In this document: one piece after another, positions 16,754-25,387 of the stretch
How positions within the stretch are numbered: position 1 is the stretch's first letter
How the letters are laid out: every line of letters begins with the position of its first letter
Source: Arthrobacter sp. MYb23
Lineage (GTDB): Bacteria > Actinomycetota > Actinomycetes > Actinomycetales > Micrococcaceae
Direction of reading: 5' to 3'
DNA: 47,408 bases
Assembly (NCBI RefSeq): GCF_002979775.1
Contig: NZ_PCPR01000032.1
Coordinates: 1-47,408, forward strand
Position numbers and translations under genes: made by a program
Notes under the pieces: model-generated
Told to the model about the DNA's origin: nothing
The model's database searches: none
The model's input: the letters and a program-made list of their open reading frames with translations, nothing else

Positions 16754-19700
16754 GTGAGAAATTTCTTCGGCAAGCTGGGGCTGAAAAAGCGTCACAACAA
16801 GAAACTAATAGCGGGAACTGCTGTCACCGCAGCGGGCGCGCTGCTGATTACCGGGGCGATTCTGTACCCGGGATTCAAGACCACCGAGGTGGACTTGAAC
16901 GACGGCGGCGTATGGGTGGTGAGCAAAACCAAGAATGCCGTGGGCCGGTTGAACTATCCGTCCCGCGTCCTTGATGGTGCCGTGACCCCGGCGACCACTA
17001 CCTTCGATGTGCTGCAGCATGACGGCAACGTCTTTGTGGACGATGAGTCCGGCTCCACCATCAACCAAGTCTCGGCCGCGAACCTGAAGCTGGGCGGCGA
17101 CAAGCAGCTCCCGTCGTCGTCGCAAGTCAGCTATGGCTCCACCGTGCTCTCCGTGACCGATCCCGCCCGCGGCAAAGTCTGGGCGTTGTCTCCCTCCACC
17201 GTTAACGGCTTCGACGAAGAAGGAACCGAGCCGATTCTTACCGGCTCCCCGGGGATGGTGTCGGCAGTGGGATCCGACAACCGGATCTACACGGCCGACC
17301 CCGGCAAGGGCGAAATCACTGTCACCACCGTGGATGCCAACGGTGAACGGACCGATTCCCAGATCACCAAGGTGGACGAACTCAAGGGTGCCGGTGATCT
17401 TCAACTGGCAGTGGTGGGCGATAAGCCGGTGGTTTTGGACGCCGCTTCCGGTAACCTCTTCCTCCCGGGCGGCCGGAAGCTCCAACTGGCGGATGCCCGC
17501 GAAGCAAAGCTGCAGCAGAACAGCGAAGAGAGCAATTACGTTGCCATTGCCACTCAGAAGGCCCTGCTGAAACAGCCCCTTGACGGGTCCACGGCAGCAA
17601 CTGTCAGTGCTGACGGCGAAGGCGTCCCCGCCGCGCCAGTTCAGGTCAGCAAATGTGTGCACTCGGCCTGGTCCGGCGCCAACAAGTACGTCCGCGACTG
17701 CGACAACGACGCCGACGACAAGAAGAATGACGTCCCCAAAGCAAGCGCCTCGCCCAGCTACGTTTTCCGGGTGAACCGGGACCTGGTGGTCCTCAACGAC
17801 GTCAACTCCGGCAGCGTGTGGCTGGTCAACCAGAACATGCAGCTGGTGAACAACTGGGACGAGGTTGTCCCGCCCAAAAACCAGTCCGATGACCAGGACC
17901 AGGAGTCCGCGGACAACAACACCATCAACGTCCTCCCGGACCGCACCAAGCCCAACCGTCCGCCGGAAACCAAACCGGACGAGTTCGGTGTCCGCCCCGG
18001 CCGCACCTCCATTCTGAGCGTGCTGGATAACGACTCAGACCCCGACGGCGATGTCCTCACCGCGTCCGTGGGCGCTAATGGTCCGAAGATGGGCGCGCTG
18101 GAAAACATCTACGGAGGCTCTGCCTTCCAGATCAAGGTCCCGGCTGATGCCAAACCGGGAACGGAAGTCTTTGACTATAACGCCGCCGATGGCCGTGACT
18201 TGTCCGCAGGCGGGAAGGTCACCCTGCGGGTTGTAGCTCCTGAAGAGAACAAACCGCCGTTCTTCAAACGAGGCGAGCCCACCACCATGCTGGTGGAACA
18301 GGGCAAGTCCGTCAGCCAGAACATTCTGACTGACTGGATGGACCCTGACGGCGATGACCTCGTCCTGCTGGACGCGAAGTCTGACAACGACCAAGACCAG
18401 GTGAAGGTTCGCCGCGACGGCCTGCTGACGTACCAGGATTCCGGTGCAGCACCGGGCAAGAAGAACGTCACCATCACCGTGTGGGACGGCCGGGCCACCA
18501 CCACCGGCCGCATCGTGGTGAACGTGCAGCCACCGGGTGCCCTCGCGCCTGTGGTCAACGCTGACCACGTCACTGCCGTGGTGGGCCAGGATCTGGTCAT
18601 CGCGCCGTTGAAAAACGATGTGGACCCCAATGGTGGAGCCCTTCGTGTGGCTCACGTTGAGGCCGCCGGCCCCGCTGAGCTGGGCCCGGTTACCGACGGC
18701 GGAACCTTTACCTTCCGGAGCGCCACCCCTGGCCCGATCTACCTGACATACATCGCCAGCAACGGTCCCCAGAGCAGCCAGGGACTGATCCGCGTGGACG
18801 TGGAGTCCGGGAAGGATCCCGGAGCCCCCGTTGCGGTCCATGACGTGGCACTGCTCCCCGTGGGCGGCAGCGTTCTGGTTGATCCGTTGGCCAACGACTC
18901 CGATCCTTCCGGCGGCGTGCTGGTCCTTCAGTCCGTCACCGTGCCCGACGGCTCGTCCGCCTCGGTGAGCGTGATCGACCACAGTGTCCTTCGCGTCACG
19001 GACGTCCTCGGCGCCAAAGAACCCTTCGTCTTCAGCTACACCATGTCCAACGGCCGCGCCTCGGCCACAGGGACAGTGGGCGTGGTCCCGGTGCCGGCTC
19101 CCGCCGTCGTCGAGGCTCCCCAGCCCAAACCCGACGAAGTCAACGTCCGCGTGAACGACGTCGTGACCATCCCGGTCCTGGACAATGACACCCACCCGCA
19201 GGGTGAAGAACTGTCCGTTGACCCGGTACTGGCGCAGAGCATTCCGGAAGAGGACGGCAAAGCGTTCATTTCCGAGAAGACCCTTCGCTTCATCGCTGGC
19301 CCCACGCCAAAAACCGTGCGCGCCATTTACAACGCGGTGGATCCGCAGGGCCAGAAGAGCGCCGCAGCGGTCACCATCCACATCCTTCCGCTGGAAGGAA
19401 CCCAGAACTCGCGTCCGCAGCCGCAGAACCTCACGGCACGCGTCGTGGCCGGCGGCACCGTCCGGATTCCGGTCCCGTTGGACGGCATAGACCCCGACGG
19501 CGACTCGGTGCAGCTCACCGGCATCGACAGCACACCCACCATGGGTACTGCGACGACGGGCAGCAGCTTCATCGACTTCGTCGCCGCCGGTGATGGCGCG
19601 GGCACGGATTCTTTCCGGTACAAGGTGATCGACCGCCAGGGTGCGGTCAACACCGGAACGGTGACGGTGGGCGTTGCGCCGCGCGGCGAGGACAATCAGA

Positions 19701-22700
19701 AACCCGCTCCCGTGGATGACGAGGTCAAGGTCCGTCCGGGCCGCCAGATCGCCATCGACGCGATTGCCAACGACACCGACCCCGATGGCGACCTCATCCG
19801 TATCCTGACGGACAGCATCGAGGCTGATGCCGGACTTGATGCCAAGGTCAGCCAGACCAGCGGCCGGATCCTGGTGACAGCTCCGGCAGCGGAGGGCACC
19901 GTCAACGTCCGTTACTCGGTGGCTGATGACCGCGATGCGGTGGGTCAGGCCAGTATCCGCGTGGTGGTCCAGAATGACCTGCCCTTGCAGGCGCCGATTG
20001 CCCGCGACGACCGCGTGACTTCGGCGCAGACACTCGGCAAGACGGCTGTGGACGTTCCTGTTCTGAAGAACGATGAGGATCCGGACGGCGTGGGGGAGAA
20101 CCTCAAGGTCGCTACCGGTTTGGACACCGCACGTCCCGGCCCTGAAGGCAACGTCATTGTTGACCTCACCGAGCAGCCGCAACTGGTGCCCTACACCGTG
20201 GAGGACGTGGATGGCCAGAAGTCCACGGCCATCATCTGGGTTCCCGGGATTGGCCAGCAGGTTCCCACGCTCGCCAAGGACGAGGTGGTGGAACTGGTCT
20301 CAGGCCAGTCCGTCACGGTGAACCTCTCCGAGTGGGTCAAGGTCCGGGAAGGACGCTCACCGCGCCTTACCCAGACTGACCGCATCAAGCTCATTGGTTC
20401 TGACGGCAGCGATCCCATAGCCAACGGTGGTACTGCGTTGAAGTACACCGCCGGAGCGGAATACGTGGGCCCCGGCTCCATCAGCTTTGAAGTCACTGAC
20501 GGAACAGGTCCGGATGACCCCAACGGCCTCAAATCGACGCTGAGCATCCGCACTAAAGTGCTGCCCGACCCCAACAAGAACAACCCTCCCGTCCTCCTGG
20601 GCAGTGACGTGGAAGTTCCCAAGGGTGACTCTGCCAGCCTGGATCTGGAGAAGCTGACGTCGGATCCGGACTCGGATGACGTGCAGAACATGAGCTACGA
20701 GCTGGTGGGCGATGCCCAGGGCGGCTTCAGGGTGAATGTGGACGGCAAGACGCTCAAGGTCTCCGCGGACGATTCCGTGCAGATCGGGCAAACCGGCACC
20801 GTCCAGGTGAAGGCAAAGGACCGGCGCGGACTCGAAGCCGTGGCCACCTACAAGCTGTCATTGTCGGCCTCCAACAGGCCCAAACCCGTGGCCAACGACG
20901 ACGCTGAGCCGGATGCCCAATCCGGCAAGCCAGTGACCGTCAACGTGTTGGCAAATGATTCCAATCCGTTCCCGGACACTGCGCTGAAGATCGTCTCAGC
21001 CATCACCGAAACGGGCCAGGGAACGGCTGACGTCGGGGGAGACAGTGTCACCGTCACCCCTGCCGGCGGATTCACAGGAACCATGGTGGTGGCCTACACG
21101 GTGCAGGATAAGACCGGCGAGATTTCCCGGTACGCTACTGCCCGCATCCGTCTGACCGTCAAGGACAAGCCGGCCGCGCCCACCACGCCTTTGGCCCAAA
21201 GCGTGGGGGACCAGACCGCGTTGCTGACGTGGAACGCGCCACCTGATCGCGGCTCACCCATCACCAAGTACACGGTGTACGGGGAGAATGGCTTCACGCA
21301 GGACTGCCCCGCAAATACGTGTACATTGACCGGGCTGACCAACAACGTGAAGTACCACTTCGCCGTCACGGCAACCAACGCGATCGACGAGTCCGAGCGC
21401 TCTCCGGTGTCCGCCGAGGTCCGTCCGGACGTCAAGCCGGACACCCCGGTGGCCCCGACGCTGAAGTTCGGCGACAAGCAGCTCTCCGTAGCGTGGGTTC
21501 CGCCCGCGAGCAAGGGCTCGCCCATCAAGTCCTACGATCTTGAGATCTCGCCTGCTCCTGCCGGCCAGAACCCGCAGATCCAGAACCTCACAGGCAACAG
21601 CCATGTGTGGACCGGTCTGACCAACGGCGTGGCCTACAAGGTGCGCGTCCTGGCACGGAACGACGCCAAGGAACCGTCCGAATGGAGCACGTACTCCGCA
21701 GCCGAGGTTCCTGCTGGCGTGCCGGCAACTCCTGCGGCTCCTTCAGTCGCGGGTGCCGGATCCGTGGGTACGCAGAGCCAGTTGCAGGTCAGCTGGGCAG
21801 CACCGAACAACAACGGTGACGCTGTGTCCGCCTACACGTTGACCACCTACATGGGCGGCGCTGTTGTAGGTACCCAATCCGTGGCGGCGACCTCGCAGAA
21901 TGTCACCGTGGCGAACTCCGAAGCGGACTATACGTTTACGGTCTCGGCTACCAACAAGGCCGGCGTCAGTGGTGTCAGCCAACAGTCGGCCCCCATCCGT
22001 GCTGCCGGTAAGCCCGGGATGGTGGGAAGTGGTTCCGTGACGGCAACGGGAGCGAGCGGGCAGCTGCAAGTCGCCTTTACTCCGCTGACCGCCGCGGAGC
22101 GTAACGGTTCACAGGACAACGAAATCACCTACCGTTGGCAGACCGCCTACGGCTCGGGCGCGATTGCCCGCGGAGGTGGAACCATCGGTGGGCAGCCAAA
22201 CGGAACAGACGTGGTGGTCAACATCATCGCCACGTCGGTGAAGAACGGCGTGGCCGGCGACGCGAAAGCAATCGGCACGGGCAATCCGTATGCTCCGCCT
22301 AACGCACCGAATCTCTCTGGCGGAAAGTCAGCCAAGGGCGACGGCCAGGTGCACTGGAACTGGAACCCACCGAACATGAACGGCCGCGCCCTTGACCACT
22401 ACGAGGTCAATCTCGACGGCGGTGGCTGGACCAGCGTGGGCAAGGCAACAAGCTTCGACGCCGCAGGTGGCGGGTGGGACAAGACGAGGAAACTCAACGT
22501 CCGGGCCTTCACCATAGTGGCTGGTGCACCGAGCGGCCAGGTCAACGCGACAAGCGGCGACGACCCCACGCCGCCACCTCCGCCGGCGCCATCGCAGATC
22601 CAGGCTCACAACAGCACTTGCCCGGGTAAGCCCGGTCAAACGGACTCGTACAACCCGAGCGGGCCCACATGTGGAGTCGGCTGGGTGGAAAACAGCTGGG

Positions 22701-22840
22701 GCTGGATTGATGTCACCTGCAGGGATGACATCTACAACAACGGGACGCCCTGGTACAAGCTCAACGGCTCACCCAAGAGCGGTTGGTTCGTGAAGTCAAC
22801 CACGGTAAACATCCGCAACGGCGTGCCGCCACCCTGCTGA
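16754..22840 (+). CDS. giant membrane-anchored Ig/cadherin-like and fibronectin type III surface protein 2
   Basis: This is a 2,028-aa paralogue of the preceding protein with the same plan. A basic N terminus (KKRHNKK) and membrane helix (~18-38) lead into the identical stretch TGAILYPGFKTTEVDLNDGG, then a propeller-like domain (~45-390). About ten acidic Ig/cadherin-like repeats (~395-1468; SVLDNDSDPDGD, LKNDEDPDGV) are followed by Fn3 domains (~1472-1935). A Pro linker (PPPPPAP) and a C-terminal four-Cys module with WYKLNGSPKSGWFVKS end the protein. Identity to protein 1 is high in the N-terminal and repeat regions and falls in the last ~350 residues. The start is GTG with GGGA/GGGG upstream. 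There is no sortase motif. The Ca2+-binding and adhesin roles are inferred. Confidence 0.85.
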   Translation: MRNFFGKLGLKKRHNKKLIAGTAVTAAGALLITGAILYPGFKTTEVDLNDGGVWVVSKTKNAVGRLNYPSRVLDGAVTPATTTFDVLQHDGNVFVDDESGSTINQVSAANLKLGGDKQLPSSSQVSYGSTVLSVTDPARGKVWALSPSTVNGFDEEGTEPILTGSPGMVSAVGSDNRIYTADPGKGEITVTTVDANGERTDSQITKVDELKGAGDLQLAVVGDKPVVLDAASGNLFLPGGRKLQLADAREAKLQQNSEESNYVAIATQKALLKQPLDGSTAATVSADGEGVPAAPVQVSKCVHSAWSGANKYVRDCDNDADDKKNDVPKASASPSYVFRVNRDLVVLNDVNSGSVWLVNQNMQLVNNWDEVVPPKNQSDDQDQESADNNTINVLPDRTKPNRPPETKPDEFGVRPGRTSILSVLDNDSDPDGDVLTASVGANGPKMGALENIYGGSAFQIKVPADAKPGTEVFDYNAADGRDLSAGGKVTLRVVAPEENKPPFFKRGEPTTMLVEQGKSVSQNILTDWMDPDGDDLVLLDAKSDNDQDQVKVRRDGLLTYQDSGAAPGKKNVTITVWDGRATTTGRIVVNVQPPGALAPVVNADHVTAVVGQDLVIAPLKNDVDPNGGALRVAHVEAAGPAELGPVTDGGTFTFRSATPGPIYLTYIASNGPQSSQGLIRVDVESGKDPGAPVAVHDVALLPVGGSVLVDPLANDSDPSGGVLVLQSVTVPDGSSASVSVIDHSVLRVTDVLGAKEPFVFSYTMSNGRASATGTVGVVPVPAPAVVEAPQPKPDEVNVRVNDVVTIPVLDNDTHPQGEELSVDPVLAQSIPEEDGKAFISEKTLRFIAGPTPKTVRAIYNAVDPQGQKSAAAVTIHILPLEGTQNSRPQPQNLTARVVAGGTVRIPVPLDGIDPDGDSVQLTGIDSTPTMGTATTGSSFIDFVAAGDGAGTDSFRYKVIDRQGAVNTGTVTVGVAPRGEDNQKPAPVDDEVKVRPGRQIAIDAIANDTDPDGDLIRILTDSIEADAGLDAKVSQTSGRILVTAPAAEGTVNVRYSVADDRDAVGQASIRVVVQNDLPLQAPIARDDRVTSAQTLGKTAVDVPVLKNDEDPDGVGENLKVATGLDTARPGPEGNVIVDLTEQPQLVPYTVEDVDGQKSTAIIWVPGIGQQVPTLAKDEVVELVSGQSVTVNLSEWVKVREGRSPRLTQTDRIKLIGSDGSDPIANGGTALKYTAGAEYVGPGSISFEVTDGTGPDDPNGLKSTLSIRTKVLPDPNKNNPPVLLGSDVEVPKGDSASLDLEKLTSDPDSDDVQNMSYELVGDAQGGFRVNVDGKTLKVSADDSVQIGQTGTVQVKAKDRRGLEAVATYKLSLSASNRPKPVANDDAEPDAQSGKPVTVNVLANDSNPFPDTALKIVSAITETGQGTADVGGDSVTVTPAGGFTGTMVVAYTVQDKTGEISRYATARIRLTVKDKPAAPTTPLAQSVGDQTALLTWNAPPDRGSPITKYTVYGENGFTQDCPANTCTLTGLTNNVKYHFAVTATNAIDESERSPVSAEVRPDVKPDTPVAPTLKFGDKQLSVAWVPPASKGSPIKSYDLEISPAPAGQNPQIQNLTGNSHVWTGLTNGVAYKVRVLARNDAKEPSEWSTYSAAEVPAGVPATPAAPSVAGAGSVGTQSQLQVSWAAPNNNGDAVSAYTLTTYMGGAVVGTQSVAATSQNVTVANSEADYTFTVSATNKAGVSGVSQQSAPIRAAGKPGMVGSGSVTATGASGQLQVAFTPLTAAERNGSQDNEITYRWQTAYGSGAIARGGGTIGGQPNGTDVVVNIIATSVKNGVAGDAKAIGTGNPYAPPNAPNLSGGKSAKGDGQVHWNWNPPNMNGRALDHYEVNLDGGGWTSVGKATSFDAAGGGWDKTRKLNVRAFTIVAGAPSGQVNATSGDDPTPPPPPAPSQIQAHNSTCPGKPGQTDSYNPSGPTCGVGWVENSWGWIDVTCRDDIYNNGTPWYKLNGSPKSGWFVKSTTVNIRNGVPPPC

Positions 22841-22907
22841 GCCATCGCCGGATTACAAGCAACAACGTCAACCCAACACCTCCATACCCAAGGAACAGGA
22901 TCTACCG

Positions 22908-23879
22908 ATGACCATGACAAACGAGCAGGCCGCCTGGTTTGCAGAGACGTTCGAGAAGCTCGTTGCCAACGTGGGCAAGGCCGTGTTGGGCAAGGAACAC
23001 GTCATCCGGCTGACCTTCACCGCGATGATGGCCGAAGGTCACGTCTTGTTTGAAGACGCGCCTGGCACGGGTAAGACCTCCCTGGCCAGAGCCTTGGCTG
23101 CCACGGTCCAGGGTTCGCATAACCGTATTCAGTTCACGCCTGACCTTCTGCCTTCTGACGTGACGGGTGTGACCATTTACGATCAGAAGACCCAGAAGTT
23201 CGAGTTCCACAAGGGCCCGGTGTTCAACAACATCGTCCTGGCTGACGAAATCAACCGTGCCTCTCCGAAGACGCAGTCCGCGTTGCTGGAGGTCATGGAG
23301 GAATCCCGCGTGACCGTGGACGGCACCACGTACGAGGCAGGCCGCCCGTTCATGGTCCTGGCCACCCAGAACCCCATTGAGCAGGCAGGCACCTACCGCC
23401 TGCCCGAGGCCCAGCTGGACCGCTTCCTCATCAAGACCTCCATTGGCTATCCGGACCACGCTTCCACCGTCCGGCTGCTGGGCGGGGCCAACCTGAAGGA
23501 TCGCTCGAAGGACCTTACGCCGTTGATCACCACCCAGGCCGTGGCTGATATGGCGGACCTGGCAGCCACAACCCACGTGGACACTGCGGTGCTGGAGTAC
23601 ATTTCGCGCCTTTGCGAAGAGACCCGCAGCGCCGGCGAAACCCGTCTGGGTGTTTCCGTCCGTGGCGCTCTGGCCATGGTCCGGGCTGCGAAGGTGTGGG
23701 CAGCCAGCCAGGGCCGCAACTTCGTGCTGCCGGATGACATCAAGGAACTCGCTCCCGTGGTGTGGACGCACCGTCTGGTGATGGACCCTGAAGCGGAATT
23801 CTCCGGGGCAACGCCCGAGGTGGTGCTCAGCCGCGTCCTGGCCGACGTCGCCGCACCGCAGCAACGCGCCAGCGCGTAA
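22908..23879 (+). CDS. MoxR family AAA+ ATPase
   Basis: The 323-aa AAA+ chaperone-like ATPase has Walker A DAPGTGKTSLAR (residues ~50-61), Walker B VLADEINRASP (~110-120), sensor 1 ATQNPIEQAGTYRLPEAQLDRF (~152-173) and the helical lid to the C terminus. MoxR proteins remodel or activate partner complexes and are almost always encoded beside DUF58 and transglutaminase-like proteins, as here. It starts 67 bp after the second giant gene with AGGAAC/AGGAT upstream; ATG 22914 is an alternative start. Context suggests that it assists assembly or activation of the surface proteins or the membrane proteins of this locus. Confidence 0.93.
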   Translation: MTMTNEQAAWFAETFEKLVANVGKAVLGKEHVIRLTFTAMMAEGHVLFEDAPGTGKTSLARALAATVQGSHNRIQFTPDLLPSDVTGVTIYDQKTQKFEFHKGPVFNNIVLADEINRASPKTQSALLEVMEESRVTVDGTTYEAGRPFMVLATQNPIEQAGTYRLPEAQLDRFLIKTSIGYPDHASTVRLLGGANLKDRSKDLTPLITTQAVADMADLAATTHVDTAVLEYISRLCEETRSAGETRLGVSVRGALAMVRAAKVWAASQGRNFVLPDDIKELAPVVWTHRLVMDPEAEFSGATPEVVLSRVLADVAAPQQRASA

Positions 23880-23965
23880 GTCGGCTCCGGCACACCATAA
23901 GCGCTTAGCGCCGCGTCTCCCCACTCCCCGCTCCATCGCACCCCAGCTCAAGCAAAGGCCCCCAT

Positions 23966-25387
23966 ATGTCCTCCAGCACACCCCTGAACAGGGCTGCTGA
24001 TTCGCTCAAACGCGCTACGTCTGCGCTTGGCGATAAGATGCGTTCCCTGCGCGGCTCTGGCAGCGAGCCGGGGAAGCGTCCCGGCCAGTCGAACAAGCGT
24101 GGCCAGTCGCGCAAGCCCGGCCAGCCCAGCAAGCTCCATCCGGCCGCTGTCTGGGCCGAAGCTGCCGGAACCGCAGGTGATTTCCTCTCGCCAGCGTGGA
24201 GCAGAGTCCGGGCTGTGTGGCTGAAGTTCGTCTGGCCCGTCCTCGCTGTGGTGAGCCTGCTGGGCTGGGTAGTGTTGGCTGCCTCAATCGGGCTCTGGTG
24301 GGCGGGGCAGGCGTGGGGTTGGCAGGAAGCCAAGTCGGCCGCGATGGTGGCATTCCTGTTGTTCCTCCTGGCCATCGGCTTCATTGTGGGACGCTCGGCG
24401 TATGGTGTGGTCCTGGACCTTGCCCGCACCCGGGTAGCGGTGGGGGACGATGCTGTGGGCAGCATTGCCGTGTCCAATGTTTCCACCAGGCCGTTGTTGC
24501 CTGCAGCGTTGGAGCTCCCGGTGGGCTCGAATACTGCTGTGTTCCATTTGCCCCGTATGAAGCCTGCGCAGGTTCATGAGGATCTTTTCACCATTCCCAC
24601 GGCCCGGCGTGCAGTGATCGTGGTGGGTCCGGTCCGGTCTGTGCGCGCCGACCCCCTTCACTTGCTGCGCCGTCGCGTCATGTGGACTGATCCGGTGGAC
24701 CTGTTCGTGCATCCTCGCACCGTTTCCTTGGGTAGTTCCGCGGCAGGTTTTATCCGCGACCTTGAGGGCATGCCTACTACGGAACTCTCCAGTGCGGATG
24801 TGTCCTTCCACGCCTTGCGCGATTACGTCCCGGGCGACGATCGACGCCACATCCACTGGAAGACCACTGCCCGCACCAACAAACTCATGGTCCGCCAGTT
24901 CGAGGAAACCCGACGCGCGCACCTTGCCATCTCTTTGTCCATCAACACAGATGAGTACGACTCCGAGGCGGAGTTCGAGATGGCCATCTCCGTGGCCGCA
25001 TCAATCGGACGCCAAGCGATCAGTGAACAACGTGACCTGGACGTCCTGACCCAGAAGGGGCCGCTCCGCTGCGAGACGGGCCGTAACATGCTGGACGACA
25101 TGACCCGGGTTGTCGGGGCACCCATGCGGAAGACCGCCGTAGACCTCGCACGGAACCTGTCAGACGCCGTCCCGAATGCCTCCGTGGTGTTCTTCGTCGT
25201 AGGCAGCCACGTGACGGCAACCCAGCTGCGCACCTGCGCTGCCTCCGTTCCTCCCGGCGTGCGGAGCCTGGCCGTGCGGGTTCAACCCGGCGCGGCGCCG
25301 TCGAGGGCTAACATCGCGGACTTGACAGTCCTGACCGTCGGTGACTTGGACGATCTCGCCATTGTTCTTCGAAAGGCGGCAGCATGA
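23966..25387 (+). CDS. DUF58 domain membrane protein
   Basis: The 473-aa protein opens with a long basic, low-complexity cytoplasmic stretch (~1-75, Lys/Arg/Gln/Pro/Ser). Two membrane helices follow at roughly 90-115 and 125-145, then a beta-rich extracytoplasmic segment, then the DUF58 signature LRDYVPGDDRRHIHWKTTAR (~285-305) with a vWA-like domain after it. The DUF58-MoxR-transglutaminase trio is a well-known bacterial operon type; the molecular role of DUF58 is not settled. Its last codons overlap the next gene by 4 bp (ATGA). The gap to moxR is 86 bp with only a weak AAAGG as Shine-Dalgarno. Confidence 0.9.
   Translation: MSSSTPLNRAADSLKRATSALGDKMRSLRGSGSEPGKRPGQSNKRGQSRKPGQPSKLHPAAVWAEAAGTAGDFLSPAWSRVRAVWLKFVWPVLAVVSLLGWVVLAASIGLWWAGQAWGWQEAKSAAMVAFLLFLLAIGFIVGRSAYGVVLDLARTRVAVGDDAVGSIAVSNVSTRPLLPAALELPVGSNTAVFHLPRMKPAQVHEDLFTIPTARRAVIVVGPVRSVRADPLHLLRRRVMWTDPVDLFVHPRTVSLGSSAAGFIRDLEGMPTTELSSADVSFHALRDYVPGDDRRHIHWKTTARTNKLMVRQFEETRRAHLAISLSINTDEYDSEAEFEMAISVAASIGRQAISEQRDLDVLTQKGPLRCETGRNMLDDMTRVVGAPMRKTAVDLARNLSDAVPNASVVFFVVGSHVTATQLRTCAASVPPGVRSLAVRVQPGAAPSRANIADLTVLTVGDLDDLAIVLRKAAA

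Noticed and set aside
18035..20182. 715-aa minus-strand open frame opposite the second giant gene, and a similar 655-aa one at 13768-15735
   Set aside because: These are the same GC-skew shadow effect. The two paralogues generate comparable antisense frames because their codons are similar, not because a gene is conserved there.
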